Source: an uncultured Lachnospiraceae bacterium (GTDB taxonomy: Bacteria > Bacillota_A > Clostridia > Lachnospirales > Lachnospiraceae). From it: a DNA stretch of 20,733 bases. Below the pieces are notes generated by a model. The model was not told where the DNA came from, made no database searches, and saw only the letters and a program-made list of their open reading frames with translations. The position numbers and the translations under genes are program-made. How positions within the stretch are numbered: position 1 is the stretch's first letter; each line of letters opens with the position of its first letter. The stretch is taken from NCBI GenBank assembly GCA_947564305.1, contig CANOBT010000100.1, forward strand, positions 1-20,733, read 5' to 3'. Below, piece after piece: positions 13,693-20,467 of the stretch.

Positions 13693-16101
13693 CTATCCCA
13701 TCACAACCTCAACTATATGCCTGCTGCCCGCCTCCATCGGTACAACCTTGTCCACACTCACACCGTCCACTCGAATCTCCTTGACCCCTTTCATGACACC
13801 CTCCGGGTTGCTTACCCGAATATCATACTCTGCCCCTCTCCAGATACGGGTCACCTGAAATCCCTTCCACTGCGCCGGTATACATGGTTCTATTTTTATT
13901 GTATCATAATCCGGACGAATACCCAACATATATCTGGTGGCTGAGAAATAAGCCCAGCCGCCGGAGCCCGTCATGAACGGATGATGTGCCCTTCCGAATG
14001 CACTGTGATCCTTTCCTGCGATAAACTGGCAATAGGAATAAGGCTCTGACTCTCTGACCTCAATGTTGTCATTCTGCCAATATGGGCAGAGTGCATCATA
14101 AAATTTCATTGCCAGATCGCCTCTTCCTCTCATGCATGCTGCTGCCCAGGCCCACGGATTGGGATGTGAAAAAACAGCGCCGTTTTCTTTCAGTCCAGGA
14201 TAGACTCTGGTGACAAACCCAATTTCATCATCCGGCGCCGTATAGGATGGTGTATTTAAAAGGATTCCATAAGGCGTATACAGATACTCGTCTATGGCCG
14301 CGAGAGCCTTGTCTGCTTTCTCATCATCTGCTGCTCCTGACAGAACTGCCCATGCATTAGACTCTAAATGTACCCGGCCTTCGGTATCCGCCTGTGTGCC
14401 AATCTTTCTGCCATTTGCAGTGATACCCCGGATAAACCACTTGCCATCCCATAACTGAGTGTTGCATACTTCCTTTACTTTCCTGGCAATCTCTGTATAT
14501 TTCCTGACATCTTCTTCATTTCCTAAATATTCGGCCAGACTGATAAATTGTTCTAGTGCCCAGTAATGCAGGAAACTTACCATTGCACTCTCGCCGCCCC
14601 CCAGATTCAGGCAATCATTCCAATCAGCCCGCAGGCCTTTGCAGACACCTGTGCGCCCCACCTGACTTGTGGAAAAATCCAGAATCCGTTTCAGATGCCT
14701 ATAGACTGTTTCCGTCTCCTGTCTTCCTTCTAAAAATGTGTCGGCATAAGGAAGATGACTGTACGCAAAAGAAATCTCTCCCGTCTCCTTAATATATTCC
14801 ACCACTGATGCCACAAGCCAGAGTGCATCGTCAGAGCAGGCATCCTTCAAACCGTGTATGATGCTGTCCTTATCCGGTTCCGGGATAACTGTGGGAGACT
14901 TGAATGGTCTGGCGCCCTTGTCCTCCTGGAACCATTCGGGCTGAAACAGATGCAGTCCATAGCCTTCGGTGGTCAGTCCGCGCAATAGCTGTTCGATGCG
15001 CTCCTTACATTTTTCCGGATTGGAATGAGGGATAGTCATAGCATCCTGCGCTGTGTCCCTATATCCTAACCCGACTCTTCCCCCCACCTCTATGAAAGAA
15101 GCAAACCTCGAAAACATCACGTTAATCTCTGACTGGTACAGCGTCCATGTGTTAATCAGCGCATTCATCCCCTCATTGGGAGTCTGAATCTGCAGTTTAG
15201 AACACTTATCCTCCCAATATTGCTTTAAATCCCTATAGACCGCATCTACCGCAGACGTTTCCGCATACTTCCTGCGCACACGTCTGCCCTCTTCCCGCCT
15301 GCCTTCACCCAACATAAAGATAAGACGTACCTCTTCCCCCGGCTGCAGGAGCAGGTCTTTCTGCAGGCTGCCGCAATGATTTCCGCCTTTTTCATAAGAC
15401 GAAGAACATTTTCCCGCCTGTACTGCTCTCGGATTCGTCTCTGTATTGTATGTTCCGATAAACCGGTTTCGCATACAGTCGAAACCATCCGGCTCAAAAT
15501 TAGCTGTAAAATATTGATACCCTTCTTCCTCGTAAAACAAGTCCTCTTCAATGATGCCGTCCTTATAGGAAACTCCCGCACAGTAAAGGCTCATCTGGTA
15601 GTTCTGATTGTCAATCATAATGTGGTGGAAGGAAAATTCCAGATAGGAAAATACACTGAGATTCCGTGCCTGCTCTCCCTCATTTCGAATCTTCACATCC
15701 CACAACTGCACCGCTTCTCCCCTGGGTATCACCATCGTCTGAGATGCCTTGATGCCGTCGTATTCGCACTCATACACCGTATAGGACAACCCGTGGCGGC
15801 AGCGGTATTTAGCCTGGTCTAAGGGCTTGCCCACAGGCTGCCACGATACGGACCAGTAATCTGCCTTGTCATTATCTCTCAGATAAACATAGAATCCCGG
15901 CCTGTCCAGTGGAACTGCATTGGCCCGGAAACGGCTGATCCGGTGATACTCCGGTGTCTTGTAGAATAGATAGCCGCCTGCCGTGTGGTTCACCACGGCA
16001 GCCATATCCTCCACACCAAGATAATTTGTCCAGGAGCAGGGAAGATCCACCCGTTCAATCACATACTCTCTGTTGTCATTGTCAAAATATCCATATTGCA
16101 T
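13693..16101 (-). CDS. GH94 inverting phosphorylase, chitobiose-phosphorylase-like
   Basis: Cytoplasmic enzyme of 802 aa that splits a beta-linked disaccharide with phosphate to an alpha-sugar 1-phosphate plus a free sugar. The N-terminal beta-sandwich (MQYGYFDNDNREYVI, WTNYLG, AGGYLFYKTPEYHR, DRPGFYVYLRD, YWSVSWQP) leads into the (alpha/alpha)6 barrel with SRFASFIEVGGRVGLGYRDT and the general acid D493 in GLRADWNDCLNLGGGES. FSHPNPWAW, EPYSYCQFI and TGSGGWAYF complete the active-site and phosphate loops. As I recall them, Vibrio N,N'-diacetylchitobiose phosphorylases have nearly the same length (801 aa), D492 and NPWAW segment, and match more closely than cellobiose phosphorylases. AGGTGG sits 5 nt before the ATG at 16101; a GTG at 16110 is less likely. 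Cellobionic acid or another acceptor remains possible given the dehydrogenase neighbours. Confidence 0.93.
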   Translation of the reverse strand: MQYGYFDNDNREYVIERVDLPCSWTNYLGVEDMAAVVNHTAGGYLFYKTPEYHRISRFRANAVPLDRPGFYVYLRDNDKADYWSVSWQPVGKPLDQAKYRCRHGLSYTVYECEYDGIKASQTMVIPRGEAVQLWDVKIRNEGEQARNLSVFSYLEFSFHHIMIDNQNYQMSLYCAGVSYKDGIIEEDLFYEEEGYQYFTANFEPDGFDCMRNRFIGTYNTETNPRAVQAGKCSSSYEKGGNHCGSLQKDLLLQPGEEVRLIFMLGEGRREEGRRVRRKYAETSAVDAVYRDLKQYWEDKCSKLQIQTPNEGMNALINTWTLYQSEINVMFSRFASFIEVGGRVGLGYRDTAQDAMTIPHSNPEKCKERIEQLLRGLTTEGYGLHLFQPEWFQEDKGARPFKSPTVIPEPDKDSIIHGLKDACSDDALWLVASVVEYIKETGEISFAYSHLPYADTFLEGRQETETVYRHLKRILDFSTSQVGRTGVCKGLRADWNDCLNLGGGESAMVSFLHYWALEQFISLAEYLGNEEDVRKYTEIARKVKEVCNTQLWDGKWFIRGITANGRKIGTQADTEGRVHLESNAWAVLSGAADDEKADKALAAIDEYLYTPYGILLNTPSYTAPDDEIGFVTRVYPGLKENGAVFSHPNPWAWAAACMRGRGDLAMKFYDALCPYWQNDNIEVRESEPYSYCQFIAGKDHSAFGRAHHPFMTGSGGWAYFSATRYMLGIRPDYDTIKIEPCIPAQWKGFQVTRIWRGAEYDIRVSNPEGVMKGVKEIRVDGVSVDKVVPMEAGSRHIVEVVMG

Positions 16102-16125
16102 CACACCCACCTGTCCCTTTCCTGG

Positions 16126-16196
16126 CCCGGAAAAACCGGGCTGAATTTTGCTGTTCTGTATATAAAACTTTTTAATAAATACTGGAATTCAGCCCG
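16126..16196 (-). promoter_or_regulatory. Structured 5' leader of the GH94 gene, attenuator-like
   Basis: Minus-strand CGGGCTGAATT (16186-16196) pairs with AATTCAGCCCG (16137-16147), an 11-bp stem around a 38-nt AT-rich loop, and is followed by a GGTTTTTCC run. A second hairpin, CCCGG-TTTTT-CCGGG (16126-16140), shares bases with the first arm, so the two folds exclude each other. The element lies between the candidate promoter and the GH94 start codon. It may be an attenuator, or simply the terminator of the preceding dehydrogenase operon. Confidence 0.5.
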
Positions 16197-16241
16197 TTGG
16201 TTTCCCGCGGCCAAACGAATTGAGAGTCTTACTTATACTCT

Positions 16242-16247
16242 ATTATA
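16242..16247 (-). promoter_or_regulatory. Candidate -10 box of the GH94 gene
   Basis: A perfect minus-strand TATAAT between the dehydrogenase stop and the GH94 start. The -35 position reads TTCTTA, weak. A perfect TTGACA lies further upstream (about 45 bp), too far to pair with it. Transcription from here gives a leader of about 135 nt. Confidence 0.4.
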
Positions 16248-16310
16248 AAGAAGGTTTCTGAGTTTAAGAATTGTTTTTCATGTGATATTTTGTCAATTTT
16301 TGTTACTATT

Positions 16311-17927
16311 TTACATCTGCGCAAGATATTTCTGAACCGTTGTCCTCACTGCCCCGGCGCCCGCTATTTCCTCACGGAATATCTCCTCAATGAGGGTTCC
16401 GATTCCCGCGGTATAAAGATTGATATAAAATACATTTTCATTGGAGAGAATCCATTGTAACTGATCCGTCAAGCTGGATGGGTCTCCGAGTACAATCGTA
16501 GAAAGCTGCTTTTGCATCTCCTCCGCCATCGGGTCCGGCGCAAGCTCATAAGTATTCCCCTTATCGTCCACACCAAGAAGATAACGGAGCCATCCGGCAA
16601 TCGCCAACGGAATACCTTTCAATTTCTTTGCGTCCCCATATTTTTCCACATAAGATTTTATCGTAACACCAAAACGCACACCCAGTCCCTGAGATGCATC
16701 CGTACACAGGCGCAGGCAGGTATCGCCCAGATATGGATTTGGGAATCTCTCTTTCATACACTCGTCTAAAAATGCCTTCGGAGATATGATTCCCGGGTCC
16801 TGAACGACTTCCATACCTTCTTTATAACCGACTGTTTCTCCCAATTTAACCATATCCAAGTCTTTCATCTCATCGGAAAACAGGTCATATCCCAGTACGC
16901 ATCCGTAGGGTCCAAGCGCTGTGTGTATGGGATTCAGGCAGACAGTCACTTTCATCCGCTCAGATTTGTTGACCGTATCCCGGTCTGTCATGTAGACCCC
17001 TGCTTTTTCCAATGGCGGACGGCCATTTGGGAAGCTGTCTTCGATGACAAGATACTGCGGTGCCTCGGCATTCACAAAGGGAGCGATATAGGTTCTCTTT
17101 GACGTAATCACAGGCTGCATATTTCTAACTCCTGCCGCTTCCAGTTCGTCCGCGATTTTGTCTGCCGGCCTTGGTGTGATCTTGTCAATCATCGTCCATG
17201 GGAAAGAAACCTTTGTCTCATCACTGACGTAAGCTGCAAAACCGTCATCTACAAATCCACGCTTCTTCCATTCTTCTGCCATGATAAGAACGGATTCCCT
17301 TAGCTTCTCTCCATTTTGAGAACAGTTGTCCATGGATACCAGAGCAAGAGGTTTACCTCCGTTCCGGTAACGTGCCAGAAGCATTGCCGTTACGACTGCC
17401 ATAGCGCTGACGGCTTTTTCGGGACCATTTTCAATATCCTTTTCAATAAATGGGAAAAAGGTGTTATCTGCATTTTTCAACGCATATCCCTTTTCCGTAA
17501 TGGTAAAGGAAACCATCTGCAGGCTTTCTGACTGAAAGATTTCTTTTAATCTGTTCCATGCCGACGAATCTTCGCACTGTGCTTTCAGTGCTTCTGCAAG
17601 GGAGGCAAGCACCTTCTTCTCTTGTCTGCCATCACCGTGGAGAATCACGCTGAGCGCCAGATTATCATAGGGATGATAAATCTTGTCGACCACATCCATA
17701 TCAAAGGTTTCCACACAGGTGATTCCCCGGTCCATCTCGCCCTGCTCCAGCAAGGAGTCCGCGATTCCTCCCAGAAAAATACGGAAAATATTACCGATTC
17801 CAAAGTGTACCCATACAGGTGCTTTTCTCGCTGCCTCTGCAACTGCCTTTACATCATAGCCCGGGAGCCTGATATCTGCTTGTTTCCATTCCTCTCTCTT
17901 TTCCAATCCGCTCCATGTCAGTTCCAT
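16311..17927 (-). CDS. Mannitol dehydrogenase / fructuronate reductase family oxidoreductase
   Basis: Cytoplasmic NAD(P)-dependent polyol or sugar-acid dehydrogenase of the long-chain (PSLDR) family, 538 aa. An N-terminal nucleotide-binding region has HFGIGNIFRIFLGG (41-54), followed by DMDVVDKIYHPYDNLALSVI; the C-terminal catalytic domain carries K326 and N332-P-I-H335 in ERMKVTVCLNPIHTALGPYG. In mannitol dehydrogenase and UxuB the motif is K-x4-N-x2-H; here K and N are six residues apart, a variant that I believe recurs in clostridial relatives. The start at 17927 has AGAGGA upstream; the ATG at 17948 has no site. It follows the SDR gene by 65 bp and is probably co-transcribed. Longer than E. 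coli UxuB (486 aa); the substrate (fructuronate, tagaturonate, mannitol or other) is undecided. Confidence 0.85.
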   Translation of the reverse strand: MELTWSGLEKREEWKQADIRLPGYDVKAVAEAARKAPVWVHFGIGNIFRIFLGGIADSLLEQGEMDRGITCVETFDMDVVDKIYHPYDNLALSVILHGDGRQEKKVLASLAEALKAQCEDSSAWNRLKEIFQSESLQMVSFTITEKGYALKNADNTFFPFIEKDIENGPEKAVSAMAVVTAMLLARYRNGGKPLALVSMDNCSQNGEKLRESVLIMAEEWKKRGFVDDGFAAYVSDETKVSFPWTMIDKITPRPADKIADELEAAGVRNMQPVITSKRTYIAPFVNAEAPQYLVIEDSFPNGRPPLEKAGVYMTDRDTVNKSERMKVTVCLNPIHTALGPYGCVLGYDLFSDEMKDLDMVKLGETVGYKEGMEVVQDPGIISPKAFLDECMKERFPNPYLGDTCLRLCTDASQGLGVRFGVTIKSYVEKYGDAKKLKGIPLAIAGWLRYLLGVDDKGNTYELAPDPMAEEMQKQLSTIVLGDPSSLTDQLQWILSNENVFYINLYTAGIGTLIEEIFREEIAGAGAVRTTVQKYLAQM

Positions 17928-17992
17928 CACTTTTCCTCTTTCTTTCATTATTTTATTCGTTTAAATGAATTTTACACCACTATCTGCTTCAA

Positions 17993-18769
17993 TCAGAAAC
18001 AGGTAAATGCGCCGTCGATTACAAAATCAGAACCTGTTGTAAAGGAACTTGTGTCTCCGGCCAGGTATACACAGATTGCATCCAATTCTTCCGGTTTTCC
18101 CATTCTTCCAAGAGGAGCCATCTCATTCCATTTTTCAATCAGAGGAATCAGAGTTGGAGAATTCAATGTCAATTCCGTACCAATATATCCTGGACTGATG
18201 CTGTTGACGCGGACACCGCGCTTTGCCCATTCAATCGCAAGAGACTTGGTCAACTGAATCACCCCTGCTTTTGAAGCGTTATATGCGCATTGCGGCTGCG
18301 GCACGTTCACAATATGTGCGGACATAGAAGCCGTGTTGATGATAGAGCCGCCGCCATGTCCCAGCATGTATTTTCCGGCCGCTATATCAGTCAGGAAAAT
18401 ACCGTTCAGGTTGATATTGATCACCTTGCTCCACTGCTCGTAAGTCATCTCCTCTGCCGGTGCGTTGATGCAGATGCCTGCATTGTTATGGCAGAAATCT
18501 AAGCCTCCTAATTCATCAACCACCTGCGCTACCATCGTATCGACCTGCTCCGGGTTGGTACAGTCTGTGCCGATTGCGATTACCTTCCTGCCTGTCTTTT
18601 GGGCAAGCTCTGCCGCAGTCTTCTTCGCCTCTTCAAAATCCAAATCTACAATCGCTACATCTGCACCTGCCTCTGCAAATGCGGTTGCCGTGCTCTTACC
18701 AATTCCTCTCGCTGCTCCTGTTACAAATCCCTTTTTTCCATCCAGTCTCATTTTTTCAATAATTCCCAT
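17993..18769 (-). CDS. Short-chain dehydrogenase/reductase (SDR)
   Basis: Classical SDR of 258 aa with a Rossmann fold. TGAARGIGK (17-25) binds the cofactor, D42 after the second strand suggests NAD preference, and NNAG (95-98) stabilises the sheet. The catalytic set is N118 or N120, S148/S150, Y163 and K167 (YNASK). SISPGYIGTELT and the C-terminal GSDFVIDGAFTCF are typical of sugar and polyol dehydrogenases such as sorbose reductase or gluconate 5-dehydrogenase relatives. AGGAG lies 6 nt before the ATG. First gene of the minus-strand operon, directly behind a good promoter and the ROK operator. It probably acts with the downstream mannitol-dehydrogenase-like enzyme on the same carbon skeleton. 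The exact substrate cannot be read from sequence. Confidence 0.92.
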   Translation of the reverse strand: MGIIEKMRLDGKKGFVTGAARGIGKSTATAFAEAGADVAIVDLDFEEAKKTAAELAQKTGRKVIAIGTDCTNPEQVDTMVAQVVDELGGLDFCHNNAGICINAPAEEMTYEQWSKVININLNGIFLTDIAAGKYMLGHGGGSIINTASMSAHIVNVPQPQCAYNASKAGVIQLTKSLAIEWAKRGVRVNSISPGYIGTELTLNSPTLIPLIEKWNEMAPLGRMGKPEELDAICVYLAGDTSSFTTGSDFVIDGAFTCF

Positions 18770-18794
18770 GACATTCTCCTTTATTTGATTTTAT

Positions 18795-18815
18795 TTTGTA
18801 AAATAATTTATCAAA
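18795..18815. promoter_or_regulatory. ROK operator copy 1 (SDR side)
   Basis: A 21-bp near-palindrome with half sites TTTGTAAAAT and ATTTATCAAA around one central base. It starts 10 bp downstream of the SDR -10 box, so a bound repressor would block initiation or early elongation. Extended by one base on each side it matches copy 2 at 19 of 23 positions. Confidence 0.7.
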
Positions 18816-18825
18816 TTATAGTCAC

Positions 18826-18854
18826 ATAATAATCCTATAGCTCTGATAAGTCAA
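18826..18854 (-). promoter_or_regulatory. Promoter of the SDR-dehydrogenase operon
   Basis: Minus-strand TTGACT (18849-18854) and TATTAT (18826-18831), each 5/6 to consensus, with an exact 17-bp spacer. The ROK-type operator lies just downstream. Confidence 0.75.
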
Positions 18855-18925
18855 CATGTAATAATTCACAACATTCTCACTCTAAAATCATGAAAAATGC
18901 ATAGTAGCTTTTTTATTACCATTCA

Positions 18926-18934
18926 TGTTATAAT
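18926..18934 (+). promoter_or_regulatory. Extended -10 promoter of the ROK regulator
   Basis: TGTTATAAT, a perfect TATAAT with the TG extension one base upstream. The -35 position is AT-rich without a good match, acceptable for an extended -10 promoter. Operator copy 2 begins 5 bp downstream. Confidence 0.65.
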
Positions 18935-18939
18935 ATTAT

Positions 18940-18960
18940 TTTATAAAATCATTTTACAAA
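18940..18960. promoter_or_regulatory. ROK operator copy 2 (regulator side)
   Basis: A 21-bp palindrome with half sites TTTATAAAAT and ATTTTACAAA around one central C, with a single mismatched pair of positions. It covers the expected start of transcription of the ROK gene and ends next to its Shine-Dalgarno sequence, implying autorepression. Confidence 0.7.
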
Positions 18961-18982
18961 TAAGGAGGCTTCTATAGACATC

Positions 18983-20122
18983 ATGAGAAAAAGCATTACT
19001 CCTAATCAAATCAAGCAAAATAACCGAAGCCTGATCTACCATTATATTTATCAGAATAGAAAGGTCTCTCAGCAGGATATCTCCTATGACCTCCGCCTGA
19101 GCCGTCCGACTGTTACGACAAATCTGACTGCCATGGAGCAGGAGGGAATGATTACGAAAAGCGGTCAGATAGATACCGAATATGTCGGAAGAAAGGCTGC
19201 TGCCTATTCCATCGTGTCAGATTATCGTGTCAGTATTGGTGTGGAAATTGTAAAAAGAGAAGTGAAAATAATTGCAGTCAATCTATACGGAGAAAAAATT
19301 GACCGTGTGACATATGAAATTACTTATGAATATAAAGAGTCTTATTTTGAAACTGTATGTGATAAAATCTTAGAATTTAAAAAAACGCTTGGTATCGCAG
19401 ATGCGCAGCTTCTTGGAATTGGTTTTGCCATGCAAGGTCTGGTCTCTCCCGACCGGCAGACTGTTTTATACGGGAAAATCATGGATTTCACCGGCCTTTC
19501 TATCAAAGAATTTACCCGGTATCTTCCCTATCCCTGTTCCTTTATCCACGATGCATACAGCGCGGCTCTTTCTGAGATGTGGGTGTCGCCGGAACTAACT
19601 GACGCCTTTTATCTTTCCCTGAGTAAACATCTTGGTGCGGCTATCATTTCCAACGGCGAAATTATAACAGGAAAGCATGGACACAGCTCTACGATAGAGC
19701 ATATCCAGATGGAACCACAGGGCGGAACTCTTTGTTACTGCGGCAAGCATGGATGCATGGAGACGCTTTGTTCTTTAGATGTACTTTTAAAAGAAAAGGA
19801 AACACTGGATGATTTTTTTGAAAAAGTCAGAAAAAAAGAGCCTTCTTTTTTAGAACGGTGGAATGTGTTTCTTAAAAATCTGGCTAAATCCATCAATCTG
19901 CTCCACTTAATTTATGATACTGATTTCATCCTTGGGGGCTATCTCGCCCAGTATTTGCTGGAAGAGGATCTCGCATTCCTGTATGGGCAGATTCAAGAGC
20001 TGACTCCTTTTGAAGAGACACAGGATTTTCTCCAGATCAGTAAAATGCCCAGACATAGTATCACAATCGGAGCCGCACTTCCCTATATACAGGTATTTCT
20101 AAATGGGATGGACGGCAGATAG
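18983..20122 (+). CDS. ROK-family transcriptional repressor (NagC/XylR-like)
   Basis: Cytoplasmic sugar-responsive repressor of 379 aa. Residues about 1-75 form a winged helix (SQQDISYDLRLSRPTVTTNL). The ROK domain follows, with D190 in FIHDAYSAALSE and the zinc motif C251-Y-C253-G-K-H-G-C258-M-E260, preceded by STIEHI where active relatives have GEIGH. The phosphate loop reads LSLSKHLGAAIISNG rather than the DxGxG form of sugar kinases, so it should bind but not phosphorylate sugar. AAGGAGG is unusually far (14 nt) from the ATG, which may keep expression low. Divergent from the SDR gene across a 213-bp region containing two matching operators. It is expected to repress the dehydrogenase operon and itself until a sugar or sugar phosphate binds. 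Confidence 0.9.
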   Translation: MRKSITPNQIKQNNRSLIYHYIYQNRKVSQQDISYDLRLSRPTVTTNLTAMEQEGMITKSGQIDTEYVGRKAAAYSIVSDYRVSIGVEIVKREVKIIAVNLYGEKIDRVTYEITYEYKESYFETVCDKILEFKKTLGIADAQLLGIGFAMQGLVSPDRQTVLYGKIMDFTGLSIKEFTRYLPYPCSFIHDAYSAALSEMWVSPELTDAFYLSLSKHLGAAIISNGEIITGKHGHSSTIEHIQMEPQGGTLCYCGKHGCMETLCSLDVLLKEKETLDDFFEKVRKKEPSFLERWNVFLKNLAKSINLLHLIYDTDFILGGYLAQYLLEEDLAFLYGQIQELTPFEETQDFLQISKMPRHSITIGAALPYIQVFLNGMDGR

Positions 20123-20126
20123 AAAA

Positions 20127-20164
20127 AAGACGCATGGTTTAAAATGGACTGTTCCATGCGTCTT
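20127..20164. terminator. Bidirectional terminator after the ROK gene
   Basis: AAGACGCATGG (20127-20137) and CCATGCGTCTT (20154-20164) form a perfect 11-bp stem with a 16-nt loop, 4 nt after the ROK stop. Read on the minus strand it is followed by six Ts; on the plus strand the downstream T content is weaker (GTAAGTTTTA). It probably ends both the ROK transcript and minus-strand transcription from the right. Confidence 0.8.
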
Positions 20165-20220
20165 GTAAGTTTTACTGGCATAACGTTTATGTACACCTGA
20201 CTCATTATTTTACTGGCTCG

Positions 20221-20412
20221 TTACTTCATCGAAAAAACTCCTCCTGAATCATGTTCTTCGCCTGAAGAAGATTGGAACATATTTTTGTACAAAATGGCAT
20301 AATCCCGGAAGAGGCTTCTATCAAATCCGGAATCATAATCGTCATGCAGCCTGCTGCATGCCACCGACATTCGGATACCTTTTTCCCTGAAAAAATCCAA
20401 TAGATTTATCCT
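20221..20412 (-). pseudogene. Decayed HAD phosphatase (beta-phosphoglucomutase-like) remnant
   Basis: Two overlapping minus-strand frames together carry fragments of one HAD-superfamily protein. The frame open over 20221-20412 reads INLLDFFREKGIRMSVACSR, typical of the segment leading to HAD motif II in beta-phosphoglucomutase-like enzymes. The frame open over 20226-20405 reads HAAGCMTIMIPDLIEASSG and then MPFCTKICSNLLQAKNMI, typical of the C-terminal end, and stops at 20226. The switch occurs near 20345-20355, so the middle of the gene (over 100 residues with motif III and the DxxxD loop) has been lost with a frame change. The N-terminal DxDG part is absent. No start or ribosome binding site remains. 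Assignment rests on motif recognition. Confidence 0.5.
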
Positions 20413-20467
20413 TCATCTTATGGTATCATAATTCAACAAACGTAATTTGAGAAAGGAGGCATACACT
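20413..20467 (+). promoter_or_regulatory. Upstream region of the right-edge gene
   Basis: Together with the terminator and the HAD remnant this fills the 345-bp gap after the ROK gene. It holds AAGGAGG 8 nt before the ATG at 20468 and AT-rich sequence with TATCATAAT (possible -10) about 45 nt upstream of the start. No clear -35 was found. Confidence 0.35.

Noticed and set aside
15376..15822. Plus-strand 148-codon frame opposite the GH94 gene
   Set aside because: Lies wholly inside the GH94 coding region, whose own frame is conserved along its full length.
13693..16101. Firm naming of the GH94 enzyme as chitobiose phosphorylase
   Set aside because: Sequence resemblance is strong, but no GlcNAc-metabolism genes are present and the neighbouring dehydrogenases suggest another acceptor; specificity is left open.
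16255..16300. Perfect TTGACA as the -35 of the GH94 promoter
   Set aside because: No acceptable -10 lies 16-18 bp downstream; the TATAAT box is about 45 bp away.
17622..18257. Plus-strand 211-codon frame opposite the two dehydrogenases
   Set aside because: Crosses from one real gene into the next on the opposite strand, has no translation signals and no recognisable domain.
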